This document shows positions 1-8,918 of a DNA stretch of 64,000 bases, one piece after another. Each line of letters begins with the position of its first letter. The first letter of the stretch is position 1. This stretch comes from Dictyobacter formicarum (GTDB taxonomy: Bacteria > Chloroflexota > Ktedonobacteria > Ktedonobacterales > Ktedonobacteraceae), in contig NZ_BNJJ01000005.1 of assembly GCF_016587435.1 (NCBI RefSeq), positions 248,001 to 312,000 on the forward strand, in the 5' to 3' direction. A model generated the notes under the pieces. That model searched no databases, had not been told where the DNA came from, and worked only from the letters and a program-made list of their open reading frames with translations. The translations under genes were made by a program, and so were the position numbers.

Positions 1-1
1 A

Positions 2-1198
2 TTGCGAGCTGAAATTGATGTATTGACGATGACCGCCACGCCTATTCCACGTACACTACACATGTCGCTAGTCAATCTACGCGACATGAGCATTATTGAG
101 ACGCCGCCCCAGGAAAGACTGCCAATTCGTACCACGATCCGTGAATATGATGATACGCTAATCCGAGAAGCCATCCTGCGTGAGATCGACCGCGGTGGGC
201 AGGTCTTTTTTGTGCATAATCGCGTCCAGGGCATACAGGTACTGGCCCAGAAGCTTCAACGTCTGATCCCGGAAGCGCGTATCATCGTTGGCCATGGGCA
301 GATGAATGAAGAACAACTTGAACGCGTCATGGTTGGTTTCTCAAATGGCGATTATGATGTACTGATCTCCACTACTATCATTGAGAACGGGCTGGATATT
401 CCGAATGCCAATACCATCATTGTCAATAATGCCGCCTTCTTCGGCCTCTCGCAGCTTTATCAGTTACGTGGGCGGGTTGGACGCGCCACACAGCAGGCCT
501 ACGCGTACTTCTTCTATGGCAAAAATGCCAGGCTGACGCCGGTGCAAGAAAAACGTCTGCGCGCCATTTTCGAAGCAACCGAGCTGGGCGCCGGCTTCCG
601 TATCGCCATGAAAGATCTGGAGATCCGCGGAGCAGGTAGCTTACTGGGTGCAGAGCAGTCAGGCTTCATGAATTCGGTAGGCTTTGACCTCTACTGTAAA
701 CTGCTGTCGGACGCCGTCCAGGAGCTACAGGGTAAGCAAGCGGAGATAGGTATACCCTCGACCTCGGTCGATCTCCCGATCGATGCTTACCTGCCCGATG
801 AATATATTGGTGATCGCACGCTCAAAGTCAACTTCTATCAACGCCTCGCCAATCTCAAAGGCGCCGAGCAGGTAGAGGCCATGGCCGCGGAAATGACCGA
901 CCGCTTTGGACCGCTGCCTGAACAGGCCCATAACCTGCTCGAGCTGGTCAACTTAAAGGTTGAGGCTGCCCAGCTGGGATATGAAGCCATCGCAATCAAA
1001 GACAATGAATTGATATTAACGGTGAAGCGCAACGTGGTTCCCAACCGTATCCTCCTCTACCGCCACTTCCGCAACGAGGCGCGTGTACAGCAGGGGATCA
1101 TTCGTATCCCACGCCGCCTGCTCGGTCCCACCTGGATGAAACAGTTAAAAGAGCTCTTGCCCATGATCACTGCTTCAGCCTCATCAACCGCATCTTGA
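2..1198 (+). CDS. mfd: Transcription-repair coupling factor Mfd, C-terminal part (5' end outside window)
   Basis: Mfd is a superfamily-2 DNA translocase that removes RNA polymerase stalled at lesions and recruits UvrA. The 398 residues seen begin inside the second helicase lobe: a TATPIPRTLH motif, then the motif VI stretch QLRGRVGRATQQAYAYF, which is characteristic of Mfd/RecG. The last ~120 residues match the regulatory C-terminal domain (TDRFGPLP region). Full-length Mfd is about 1150 residues, so roughly two thirds lie upstream of the window. The reading frame is intact to the TGA stop, and a strong terminator follows 20 bases later. Confidence 0.95.
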   Translation: MRAEIDVLTMTATPIPRTLHMSLVNLRDMSIIETPPQERLPIRTTIREYDDTLIREAILREIDRGGQVFFVHNRVQGIQVLAQKLQRLIPEARIIVGHGQMNEEQLERVMVGFSNGDYDVLISTTIIENGLDIPNANTIIVNNAAFFGLSQLYQLRGRVGRATQQAYAYFFYGKNARLTPVQEKRLRAIFEATELGAGFRIAMKDLEIRGAGSLLGAEQSGFMNSVGFDLYCKLLSDAVQELQGKQAEIGIPSTSVDLPIDAYLPDEYIGDRTLKVNFYQRLANLKGAEQVEAMAAEMTDRFGPLPEQAHNLLELVNLKVEAAQLGYEAIAIKDNELILTVKRNVVPNRILLYRHFRNEARVQQGIIRIPRRLLGPTWMKQLKELLPMITASASSTAS

Positions 1199-1216
1199 CT
1201 ATAAGCAAACGATAAC

Positions 1217-1270
1217 AGAAAGCCTCTCTCTATCTCACTACAGCCAGTATGAGGAAGAGAGAGGCTTTCT
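1217..1270. terminator. Bidirectional hairpin terminator between mfd and the convergent 1279-2733 gene
   Basis: A perfect 14-base stem (AGAAAGCCTCTCTC at 1217-1230 with its complement at 1257-1270) encloses a 26-base loop. It sits between two convergent genes and probably ends both transcripts. The T-rich tails on either side are short. Confidence 0.7.
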
Positions 1271-1278
1271 GGCATTGT

Positions 1279-2733
1279 TTATTGGCGACGAGTGTGCATC
1301 AGGTGGAACATAAGAGCCTGTTTATAGTCCAAAACGCTTACCAGCCCGGTTTTAATAACCTGGTTAGCCAGGTTCAACAGCGTTGAAACGACCTGCAGGC
1401 GTGTCTCATCCAAACGAGATTGCTGGCGCAGCATTTCCAGTAATTGGGTAGGACTCTGGTTAGATATTTCGAGGCCCGCTGAAATGGCCTCGACCCGTAA
1501 CCAGATCACAAGCTGGTGGCGCATCTGCTCGAAAATTGCCAGATCATCTTCACTCACAGTCATCACTTCACGGTTACCATGAGAAGTTGCTGCAGCCAGA
1601 GGGTTGTTAGGGGCAAGCGGGAAATTGCCTGCTGCTGGTCGTGCTGCGGTAGATGCCGCCGCGTTCGCCGTCTGGTTAGAAACTGCCGGTGCTGGCGTGG
1701 TCTCACCTAATGGTGAGGTCGGAGGACGAGCACCATTGTCCGCAGCCGACCTGGTGGACCGGGAGGCGGGCGTGGGCGATGCGGCTGGGGCAGGCGGAGT
1801 CTGTGCACTACGATTAACGGGTGCAGCACTCTTGCTATCATAAAGCTGGGAAAGCGAATCTAATTTGCGCGGTGCAGCCTGGGGAGGTACCGTCTCAGCG
1901 GGTCGAGCCGTCTTATTGGCGGAAGGTGGCATAGTAGCAGGCATGGACGCGGTTGGAGCGGTTGGTTGTGTTTGCCGCTGCGGAGCCACAGGTTTCTTAT
2001 TAGCAGCTGGTGTTTCAGCTTCACTCTTCTTTGGCTGCTGCACAGGAGGATGACTCGTCGAGCTAGGCGTGATAGTGGGTGCAGATGTACTACGACGAGC
2101 AGTTCCACTGGCTGTATATTGATTGGGAGAACTGGCGCCCACGCCAACCGGCGTAGCGACTGGCTGAGCTGCAGCAGGCGCAGACGCTGGACGGGCCTCG
2201 CCACGTATATCCTGCATCTGTTGCTGCAGCAACATGGTCGCACCCACAACCTGTTCCCATGTTGGCTCTGCGCGCCCACTAATGCTGGGAGCACTCCAAG
2301 AAACAACCGGGCGCGGACTCCCAAACGGAGGATTGCCAGGCGCGGGCTTCTGTCCCGTCAGGTGATTGCGTAGATTTTGCGTCACAGTTGCCGCGCATGA
2401 GCTAATTAATAAGCGGATATCCGACATTCTACGTCGACCCTGGCTACCAAAGAAATTGCGATTGCGTTGTACAAACTGTATAAAAAGCCGCTCTATCTGA
2501 TGCTGAAACTCCGTAGACATCAGATCAACACGACTCCAGGCAGTAAAATCGACAGAGCTGAGGTAGAGCCACACTTCCTGGCGCTTCGTACGGTCAACCG
2601 GACGCATTTGCAATGACTCAGTGCGATGATCAAAAAAACGTGGATAGCAGAAATTAGCGATCAGCGTCTCAGCTAATTCAGCTTTTAAGCGCGCGATTTC
2701 CGCAGGCGGGAGTTGACCTAAATAAATGCCCAT
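1279..2733 (-). CDS. Unrecognised protein with Pro/Ala/Ser/Thr-rich linker
   Basis: 484 residues that I do not recognise. About 1-130 look folded (starts MGIYLGQLPPAEIARLK, followed by Trp/Phe-rich helices). About 140-385 is low-complexity Pro/Ala/Ser/Thr/Gln linker. About 390-484 is again folded and helical (DDLAIFEQMRHQLVIWL onward). No signal peptide or membrane segment is seen, so a cytoplasmic two-domain protein with a disordered linker is the best description. It is convergent with mfd and follows the 2800-5061 gene on the same strand after 66 bases, so it may be the last gene of that operon or a separate unit. Confidence 0.8.
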   Translation of the reverse strand: MGIYLGQLPPAEIARLKAELAETLIANFCYPRFFDHRTESLQMRPVDRTKRQEVWLYLSSVDFTAWSRVDLMSTEFQHQIERLFIQFVQRNRNFFGSQGRRRMSDIRLLISSCAATVTQNLRNHLTGQKPAPGNPPFGSPRPVVSWSAPSISGRAEPTWEQVVGATMLLQQQMQDIRGEARPASAPAAAQPVATPVGVGASSPNQYTASGTARRSTSAPTITPSSTSHPPVQQPKKSEAETPAANKKPVAPQRQTQPTAPTASMPATMPPSANKTARPAETVPPQAAPRKLDSLSQLYDSKSAAPVNRSAQTPPAPAASPTPASRSTRSAADNGARPPTSPLGETTPAPAVSNQTANAAASTAARPAAGNFPLAPNNPLAAATSHGNREVMTVSEDDLAIFEQMRHQLVIWLRVEAISAGLEISNQSPTQLLEMLRQQSRLDETRLQVVSTLLNLANQVIKTGLVSVLDYKQALMFHLMHTRRQ

Positions 2734-2799
2734 CCTACATCCTCTTTCATTCTACTGCGGGCATGCCATAGAGAATTGGTGATGCCGCTCACTATTACA

Positions 2800-5061
2800 T
2801 TAGTCGACAATTGTTATTGGCATCAACTGCAGCGTATTCGTACTTTGATTAGTAGTAACTGTACGCGGTGCATTCAAAATCTGCAACGGCAGCCGAGCTT
2901 GTACATCCATTATTGTACTCGATGTTTGTACTTGTGGTAAAAGGGCAATGGACATCTGTGCTAGCCCATTTGGAATACCACTCTTTTGTAGATTAAACGT
3001 GCGACTCGCAAGCCGCACAATTGATCCTACTTTCCAGATCTGCGTAGGGCACCATGCGAGTTCAGGCATATCCATACTCGCAATATATTCCTGGCCATTG
3101 CTTCCTTTCAGCAGAGTAACTACTTGCAATGGTTGCTTACTGGCCTGCTCCACGCGCCAATAGGTTGTCAGCGTTCCATAGCCATTCGTGCGGCTAAATG
3201 GACTACTGGCCCCAACCTCAAAGCCTGCCAGGTGCATAGCTTCACCACCAGGCTGCTTAAAATCGACCTGCAATGAATTCTTAACCTCTTGAGGCGAAAC
3301 ATAAATATTTGAACAGAAGCTTGTGGGCAGATCGAATAACCAGGACGCTGGATCGGATGATTGTCCGGTACCTGCGGTCGGTAGGGTATGCGGAGCCGGC
3401 AGGCCGCGCTTCAACAACATATACCCATCTTGCGCAGCCAGCACACCGTAGTTGCCACTGGCCAGTACTTTCTTTGCCTCTCGCGTATATGCTTGAGCAT
3501 CGAAATACGGATAAATATCTCCTGTTACATCTAACAAAACGTAATCAGCCAGCTTATCCGCAGACTGGTTATTCAAATATTGTGGATCCGCTGCATACGG
3601 AAACATATAGATACTCGTGCGATGGCTCAGATGCGGCACCAATTTTGTCTGCGCAGACACAGAGGCATCGGCCGGGATCATATCCATAAAATGCTGGGCC
3701 AGATCCATATGCGCGCTAGTCTGTGGCCACTGAAAGCCAATCGAGAATGGAAGTTGGCCATGGAAATAGTAGTCTGAACGCACAGCGCTAAAGATGACAC
3801 CGACCAATAATACCCAGGTCAAAACCCGAGGTAAAAAACGTCCTATATGTGAGCTGCCCTGCGCCAGAACGACTCCCCGTTTCGCCAACGCGGACAGAGC
3901 ATGGCGCGTCAGCCAGCGCGCAACTACGAGCGACTCAATCGTAGCAAATATAATCACCGGTACAACTTCAGCATTATAATGGAACAAACCACTATATTGC
4001 TGGGGATTCGAGCTTAGCAGGTTAATTGCCAGCGATGGAATCGCCAATATCAGAACCCAGGGAGCCAGCATTGGCAGATAGAATATACCGCCACCATGAG
4101 GTCTGGGAATATAGCCCGACGGTGCCAGGACAGCGTGAATATACGCCAGATGGTGATACTCAAAGACGTACGTGTGCAGGAAAGACAGCGGATGCAAGAA
4201 GGCATCCTTCACCAGTGAGCTGCTACCCGCGCTCCCACCATAACGCGCAATCAGCAATGGATGACCGGTCGGACTAAAATAGGGCATAATCTCTTTTGTA
4301 GCAACCACAAACCAGACCAGTCCAAGCAGCGTCAGGGCGAAGCCGCTCTTCCAACGACGCTGCAAGATCACCGACCAGAGGCCAATCGTCATCACGACCA
4401 GCGGGATATCCTCTTTACACGCCATCGACAAAATAGCAAAGACAAAAAGCCAGAGCGTCTGACGTGTATACATGAAATAGAGCATAAACAACAACAAGGA
4501 GGCCGTCAGAGTCACCGCGTGAAAATCAGATGTCGTCGCCTGCAATTGAGCTGGATAAATTAAGTAGAGCAGCGCAAAGGCTCCTGCCAGCCACTCGTTG
4601 CGTAGGCGCAGACGAGCCAGCCAGTATGCAGGATAGGCTCCCAGCGCAACAATAATCGTCTGAATAATAAAGAGGATGCGCGGATCAGACCAGATATAAT
4701 AGAGCAAGGAAATAGGAAATAAGATGGGTTCAAAATGGATCGCAAAACGCACGTACCCATTTGGGGATACGCAATTGGTATCGCTTAAAATATTACAAAT
4801 AGTATCGTGCAACAGATTACCATGGGCCGTATTCCAGATCGACTGATCCATGATACCAAAGTCTTCGGCATTGGTCTGAAAGGCCATGTGCCGTCCGCCC
4901 ATGTACAAGATGTAAAAGGCACAAAAGCAGATTACAGCCAGAGTTATCAGGCCCGTCACTACCCAGAATTTGCGTGTGCGTGGCAACGCCTCTGGAGCAG
5001 GATAAGCACACCACTGATCGCGCACATAGGTCAGACGCTTACGCCAGATTTCTTTATCCAC
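2800..5061 (-). CDS. DUF2079 polytopic membrane protein
   Basis: 753 residues. The N-terminal ~450 residues hold many hydrophobic segments, beginning with one at about 32-55. The following stretch (AFQTNAEDFGIMDQSIWNTA) is the hallmark of DUF2079, a family related in layout to GT-C glycosyltransferases. A soluble, beta-rich C-terminal part of about 300 residues is likely extracytoplasmic. It is the third gene of a minus-strand operon: its ATG overlaps the stop region of the small gene upstream by 8 bases, indicating translational coupling. The neighbouring GT2 enzyme suggests a polyprenyl-phosphate-sugar donor system. The sugar and the acceptor cannot be read from the sequence. Confidence 0.85.
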   Translation of the reverse strand: MDKEIWRKRLTYVRDQWCAYPAPEALPRTRKFWVVTGLITLAVICFCAFYILYMGGRHMAFQTNAEDFGIMDQSIWNTAHGNLLHDTICNILSDTNCVSPNGYVRFAIHFEPILFPISLLYYIWSDPRILFIIQTIIVALGAYPAYWLARLRLRNEWLAGAFALLYLIYPAQLQATTSDFHAVTLTASLLLFMLYFMYTRQTLWLFVFAILSMACKEDIPLVVMTIGLWSVILQRRWKSGFALTLLGLVWFVVATKEIMPYFSPTGHPLLIARYGGSAGSSSLVKDAFLHPLSFLHTYVFEYHHLAYIHAVLAPSGYIPRPHGGGIFYLPMLAPWVLILAIPSLAINLLSSNPQQYSGLFHYNAEVVPVIIFATIESLVVARWLTRHALSALAKRGVVLAQGSSHIGRFLPRVLTWVLLVGVIFSAVRSDYYFHGQLPFSIGFQWPQTSAHMDLAQHFMDMIPADASVSAQTKLVPHLSHRTSIYMFPYAADPQYLNNQSADKLADYVLLDVTGDIYPYFDAQAYTREAKKVLASGNYGVLAAQDGYMLLKRGLPAPHTLPTAGTGQSSDPASWLFDLPTSFCSNIYVSPQEVKNSLQVDFKQPGGEAMHLAGFEVGASSPFSRTNGYGTLTTYWRVEQASKQPLQVVTLLKGSNGQEYIASMDMPELAWCPTQIWKVGSIVRLASRTFNLQKSGIPNGLAQMSIALLPQVQTSSTIMDVQARLPLQILNAPRTVTTNQSTNTLQLMPITIVD

Positions 5062-5404
5062 AGGCTATACCTCTTTCTATAGTTATAGGTACCACCTGTT
5101 TGGTCAGAGAAGTAGTCCTACTGCAGATCCTCCACATCGCTCGATGCATCTGCTCAAGCAGTTTGATCGGTTGTCCATGCCATGTCAACGGATTTAACAA
5201 AAAACGGGACAGCTCTACACGCCGGCGTCTGTTCACTATAACTATATAGGCAGGCAAATTCAAGCTCAAGAACAGAAGCCATATTGTTATTCCAGATGCA
5301 TATAGAAGCTGTCCATCCTGGCAATACACGTGCCGCACCACCTCAACGGGTAGCCACATTCGGCATACCCGCTTGCTCATAACCAGAAAGAGCATCCCCT
5401 GCAT
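5054..5404 (-). CDS. Small membrane protein coupled to GT2 and DUF2079 genes
   Basis: 116 residues, family not recognised. One clear hydrophobic segment (around residues 37-57, GITIWLLFLSLNLPAYIVIV) is followed by a run of basic residues, giving an N-out/C-in or peripheral topology. Support for it being real is positional: its ATG overlaps the TAA of the GT2 gene (TAATG), and its own end overlaps the start of the DUF2079 gene by 8 bases, so all three are co-translated. It could be an accessory subunit of the sugar-transfer system. Confidence 0.65.
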   Translation of the reverse strand: MQGMLFLVMSKRVCRMWLPVEVVRHVYCQDGQLLYASGITIWLLFLSLNLPAYIVIVNRRRRVELSRFLLNPLTWHGQPIKLLEQMHRAMWRICSRTTSLTKQVVPITIERGIACG

Positions 5405-6438
5405 TAAACAAGTTCCTGCCTGACGCTATATTCTTCATCGCGTTGGAAAGCATAGTGGCGGATCATCTCACTCTGTAAGCCAGCCAGAAAGAACTGCACA
5501 CCAAAGATCATCAGGAGAATACCAACAAACAACATTGGCTGCTGATGGATCGGCTCATGGATCCAGAAGTAGCTGCGCAAAACAATAAAGAGATCGACCA
5601 GCACACCTAGCACAAAAGACCAGAAGCCAAGTGGGGCAAACAAACGCAGTGGTCGGCGCAGGAACGTGGTCAGGAACAGAATATTCATCAGGTCAATTAG
5701 ACCCTGAGCAAAACGCTTGGCCCCAAACTTAGAGACGCCAAACTGGCGCGGATGGTGGGTTACCTTAATTTCTGCCACGCGGAAACCGCGAGACTGCGCA
5801 ATGACTGGAATAAAGCGATGGAAGTCTCCGTACAACTTCAGATGTGGATCTTCAATCACTTCACGGCGATAAGCTTTAAACCCACAATTGATATCATGAA
5901 GATGGACACCGGTCAGTTTATTCACCATCCCATTGAAGATGCGTGATGGGAAGGTTTTCGAGATAGGATCTAAGCGAGGAAATTTCCAACCAGTAACCAG
6001 GTCATAGCCCTCATCCAGTTTCTCCAGATAGCGTGGGATCTCCTGCGGATCATCCTGCAAATCGCCATCCATAGTAAAGATAATATCACCGCGCGCACGC
6101 TCAAAGCCAGCGACCAGCCCGGGAGTCTTACCAAAATTACGGCGGAAGCGTACAACACGCACAATGCCAGGATTCTCCTCGTGAAGAGCTTTCAGAACTT
6201 CAAATGTTTTATCAGTACTACCATCATCTACAAAAATAATTTCATACGATTTACCAAGTTGATTAATTTGCGCCTGAATTCTCTCAAAAAGGATACGAAT
6301 GCTCTCCTGCTCGTTCATCAAAGGAACCACAATCGTTATATCGATATGTTTCGATGACAATTCAGGAGTAGCCAGCTCAGACGCGTGTTCATTTATTGCA
6401 ATTTCAGATTGCTGCATAGCCTCAGATTCTCCACTCAC
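5404..6438 (-). CDS. GT2 glycosyltransferase, DPM1/ArnC-like polyprenyl-phosphate glycosyltransferase
   Basis: 344 residues. The GT-A domain (about 32-250) shows VPLMNEQESI, the DDGSTD nucleotide-sugar site, DGDLQDDP (DXD metal site) and the GFKAYRREV acceptor region. Two C-terminal hydrophobic segments (about 265-325) anchor it in the membrane. The family transfers a sugar from a nucleotide donor to undecaprenyl or dolichyl phosphate on the cytoplasmic face. It is the first gene of a three-gene overlapping operon that ends with a DUF2079 protein, which may use the lipid-linked sugar. A second ATG at codon 8 is possible. Confidence 0.9.
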   Translation of the reverse strand: MSGESEAMQQSEIAINEHASELATPELSSKHIDITIVVPLMNEQESIRILFERIQAQINQLGKSYEIIFVDDGSTDKTFEVLKALHEENPGIVRVVRFRRNFGKTPGLVAGFERARGDIIFTMDGDLQDDPQEIPRYLEKLDEGYDLVTGWKFPRLDPISKTFPSRIFNGMVNKLTGVHLHDINCGFKAYRREVIEDPHLKLYGDFHRFIPVIAQSRGFRVAEIKVTHHPRQFGVSKFGAKRFAQGLIDLMNILFLTTFLRRPLRLFAPLGFWSFVLGVLVDLFIVLRSYFWIHEPIHQQPMLFVGILLMIFGVQFFLAGLQSEMIRHYAFQRDEEYSVRQELV

Positions 6439-6479
6439 AACCGAGATTCAACCCGCCCTATGGCTGGTATTCGGGGCTC

Positions 6480-6516
6480 ATTATAGCATACCCTCGAGTA
6501 CGAGCTATAGGGTATG
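6480..6516 (-). promoter_or_regulatory. Predicted promoter with overlapping dyad for the GT2 operon
   Basis: Read on the minus strand there is an extended -10 (TGCTATAAT, hexamer at 6485-6480), about 35 bases before the GT2 start. Immediately upstream, at 6487-6516, lies a dyad: CATACCCT paired with AGGGTATG, enclosing a second small CTCG/CGAG dyad. No good -35 is seen, so a regulator binding the dyad is plausible. The -10 is clear; the operator role is inference. Confidence 0.5.
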
Positions 6517-6628
6517 GTACCATTGCTCTTTCTGTTAATACAAACGGATAACATTTAAGGGCAGACACACTAAAGCATCAATCCATTACTTAATGTGGAT
6601 ATCGTTTGCAGCTATGCGTAATTAAAGA

Positions 6629-7402
6629 TTAGAGTTGGGCAAAAAGATCAGGCCGATCAGTCGTCAACGAATCTACGCCATCAGTCGCCAGCTGCCGCAA
6701 ATCCTCCAGATCATCGACCGTCCACAGTCCCAGTTTAAAACCATTTTGATGCATAATGGAAAGTACTTCAGGAGTGTACAGCCGCCGATCGAGGTGAACC
6801 CAGTTACAGCCGGCCAGGGTTATCTGCTTGCACAACTTCGCCAAACCAGGATCCTCAGCCATCGACCAGACCTGGTTACTCACCAGCGCCCCGGTCAACA
6901 GACCGGGTTCCAACCGACGCAGTTTTGACAAAGCCACCCAATCGAACGAAATAATCAGCACACTATCCACCATTCTGGCCGCCTGAACCTCGCGCGCCAC
7001 CATCTCAGCGAGACGTGGATAGCGACCAAAGTTACCATCGCGCTCACTAAACTTGATCTCGATACACACCTTCATTCGATTGCGCGCCAGCGCCAGCACC
7101 TCACGCAGAGTTGGCATCTGTTCCTCCTGAGGCCAAACACCAGGAAAATGAGCAGCCGTATTCAAAGAGCGCAGATAAGAAAAATCCAGATCCAACAGAT
7201 TTCCCTCACCATCGGTCAAACGATCAACCGTTGCATCATGAAACACCACCATCTGACCATCTCGACTCATCTGCACATCCAACTCAATCATATCAACCGG
7301 CATTGTTAAAGCATTGCGAAAAGCAGCCAGCGTATTTTCAGGTGCCAGACAAGAACCGCCACGATGAGCAATACGCACCAACGAATGTTGAAACATGACC
7401 AT
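6629..7402 (-). CDS. Glycerophosphodiester phosphodiesterase (GDPD family)
   Basis: 257 residues from the ATG at 7402, chosen because GGGGG lies 7 bases ahead of it; an in-frame ATG at 7435 lacks such a site. It hydrolyses glycerophosphodiesters to sn-glycerol 3-phosphate and an alcohol. Family residues are all present: HRGG near the N-terminus, APENTLAAF, the E-x-D metal pair in ELDVQMSRDG, and the catalytic His in VVFHD. No signal peptide is seen, so it is cytoplasmic, like UgpQ. Length is normal. Confidence 0.92.
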   Translation of the reverse strand: MVMFQHSLVRIAHRGGSCLAPENTLAAFRNALTMPVDMIELDVQMSRDGQMVVFHDATVDRLTDGEGNLLDLDFSYLRSLNTAAHFPGVWPQEEQMPTLREVLALARNRMKVCIEIKFSERDGNFGRYPRLAEMVAREVQAARMVDSVLIISFDWVALSKLRRLEPGLLTGALVSNQVWSMAEDPGLAKLCKQITLAGCNWVHLDRRLYTPEVLSIMHQNGFKLGLWTVDDLEDLRQLATDGVDSLTTDRPDLFAQL

Positions 7403-7583
7403 AAACAGACCCCCGCTCGCTAAACTTCTAAACAATTAAAAAGTCATCATCACGCAAAATAATTATACAAAGGCAAAATCCATCATGGCAACAACGAAAG
7501 AAGCCCAGAGATAGACGTCCACTACAAGACACATCGTGTCATCCAGCCGCCTCAATACAAGCCAAAAATATAGCTATCAACTA

Positions 7584-7612
7584 TTGCTATTTGTCAACTA
7601 TTATGGTATACT
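7584..7612 (+). promoter_or_regulatory. Predicted sigma70-type promoter of ssrA
   Basis: TTGCTA (7584-7589), a 17-base spacer ending in TGG (near-extended -10), then TATACT (7607-7612). Transcription would begin near 7619, giving a leader of about 55 bases that is processed to the mature tmRNA 5' end at 7675. Confidence 0.65.
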
Positions 7613-7674
7613 ATTGAGTACATCAATCGTGTGCCTGCCTTAATTGAGCAAGCATATGGAAAGGTTTTTCATCT

Positions 7675-8045
7675 GGGGATGTCGGGTTTCGACAGGCAGT
7701 CAGATTGAAGAATTGCAGGCCGAGGTGTCGGTACGCACTCTCGTTAAACAACCGACAAAACAATAGTTGCCAAACCAGCAACAAACAACTTCGCCCTCGC
7801 TGCCTAAGAAGTAGCGACGCGACGTCTGCCCGACTTTTTCTCGTGGGGTCGGTTCCAGGCGTCATACACACGAGATGCGATAACGGCCACCGCCTTCTAA
7901 CCGTTATCAAAGACTAGAAGGCCAGCGCTCAGGTATCCAGTCGATGGGAGACCAGAGCGTACAAGCAAAACATCGACTAAGCCTGTAGTACATTCCTCGG
8001 TAGGTCTGTTTGGACGGGGAGTTCAACTCTCCCCCATCTCCACCA
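7675..8045 (+). ncRNA. ssrA: Transfer-messenger RNA (tmRNA)
   Basis: One-piece tmRNA of about 371 bases that rescues stalled ribosomes. The 5' end GGGGATG and the 3' end CATCTCC form the 7-pair acceptor stem, followed by discriminator A and an encoded CCA. The T-arm (GTTCAACTC) and the 5' GGGTTTCGACAGG element are typical. The tag frame starts at the GCC at 7769 and reads AKPATNNFALAA before TAA at 7805-7807, ending in the usual ALAA-type degron. Its 3' end is repeated twice downstream (12614 and 14301), showing that it served as an integration site. Confidence 0.95.
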
Positions 8046-8046
8046 C
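8022..8046 (+). repeat. att-like direct repeat copy 1 (3' end of ssrA)
   Basis: A 25-base stretch covering the T-loop, acceptor strand and CCA of tmRNA, including CCCCCATCTCCACCAC. It is exactly repeated at 12614-12638, and at 14301-14326 with one mismatch (CTCT to CTTT). tmRNA 3' ends are classic attB sites for tyrosine recombinases, and an integrase remnant lies nearby. Confidence 0.8.
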
Positions 8047-8050
8047 GAAA

Positions 8051-8096
8051 AGAGGCTAGAAGCAAGGGTATAAATCCGCTTCTAGCCTCTCTTTAT
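8051..8096 (+). terminator. Rho-independent terminator of ssrA
   Basis: A 13-pair stem (AGAGGCTAGAAGC at 8051-8063 with its complement at 8078-8090) and a CTTTAT tail directly behind the tmRNA. It differs from the terminators behind the two other copies of the ssrA 3' end, so it was probably brought in by the integrated element. Confidence 0.8.
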
Positions 8097-8202
8097 GCCT
8101 TCTCTATTTGCGCCCTTAATACGGCAGCAAAAGAAGAATGTAGCAACGAGCATAAAATGCTTTTTTAGGTTATGCAATTTCTTTTTCAAGATGGAGGAAA
8201 GC

Positions 8203-8670
8203 ATGCGTTTTGCCACCGAAGAGGGAGACATGCTCACACATGGACAAGTTGTCTATGTTTCACAAGATTACGCCTTGAATTTTGTCCCACGATAATACAG
8301 TAATTACAGTGTACTGATCAGAGATGTAGAGTTGGGCTTTGGTTGGTTTCATAACGATATCAAGCTCGCTAATCAAGTTGAAGGATACTGCGGCACGCCA
8401 ACCAAATGGCACAAGCGCCAACTCTCTGCTCCTGAATTCCACCCAGGAAGATTACTCTTACTTGATGAGAACATGGATGACGGCGATATAGTAAGGCTCG
8501 AAGGCTCTGACTCGTGGGATATTTCCTATGATCCAGCTACCTCTTGGGTTTGTTTCGGAGAAACAAGTACTCAAAAAGACGATATCGCTGTCGAGTTCGC
8601 GACTAACTGTGGAGTTATTCTCCGGCGCAACCAATTGAAAGCGCTTTGGGTAAGGCCCATCTTTCAGTGA
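8203..8670 (+). pseudogene. Unrecognised gene interrupted by an in-frame TAA
   Basis: A strong GGAGG lies 6 bases before the ATG at 8203. The frame stops at TAA 8293-8295, then continues open in the same frame to 8670 (about 155 codons in all). The second part (GFGWFHNDIKLANQVEGY onward, Trp-rich) looks coding, so the simplest reading is one cytoplasmic protein split by a nonsense mutation. The downstream part also has its own ATG at 8332 but no good ribosome site. Family not recognised. It is the first gene of the ssrA island. Confidence 0.5.
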
Positions 8671-8789
8671 ATAATAAAGCATATAGCAACATCATTTTTT
8701 AGATGCCATCCCGCATGTTGTGTAAAGGCGCCGAACATTTCTCTGGTGAATCTCCTCACCTGACGTAACAAAAAGAGAAGCTTCTCACT

Positions 8790-8845
8790 GCAAGTTTACG
8801 CTCCACGATCAATGTTTTCAGATTGATCGTGGAGCGTAAACTTGC
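8790..8845. repeat. Perfect 24-base inverted repeat (long hairpin)
   Basis: Arms at 8790-8813 and 8822-8845 are perfectly complementary around an 8-base loop (GTTTTCAG). The arm begins GCAAGTTTACGCTCC. There is no T tail, so it is not an ordinary terminator. It lies between genes inside the ssrA island and its flanks do not match the hairpin family at 16.7, 46.2 and 63.0 kb. Confidence 0.7.
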
Positions 8846-8848
8846 GAC

Positions 8849-8880
8849 TGAGGAACGGCATAAGTGAGGAACGGCATAAG
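8849..8880. repeat. 16-base tandem duplication beside the hairpin
   Basis: TGAGGAACGGCATAAG occurs twice head to tail (8849-8864 and 8865-8880), three bases after the 8790-8845 hairpin. It may be the trace of a slippage or insertion event. Confidence 0.7.
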
Positions 8881-8918
8881 AAAGAGCGTTGGCTCCTGAC
8901 AGATATATCAATGATGCC

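Noticed and set aside
3309..3689. 126-codon plus-strand frame inside the DUF2079 gene
   Set aside because: Antisense shadow of a clear membrane-protein gene; composition is not protein-like.
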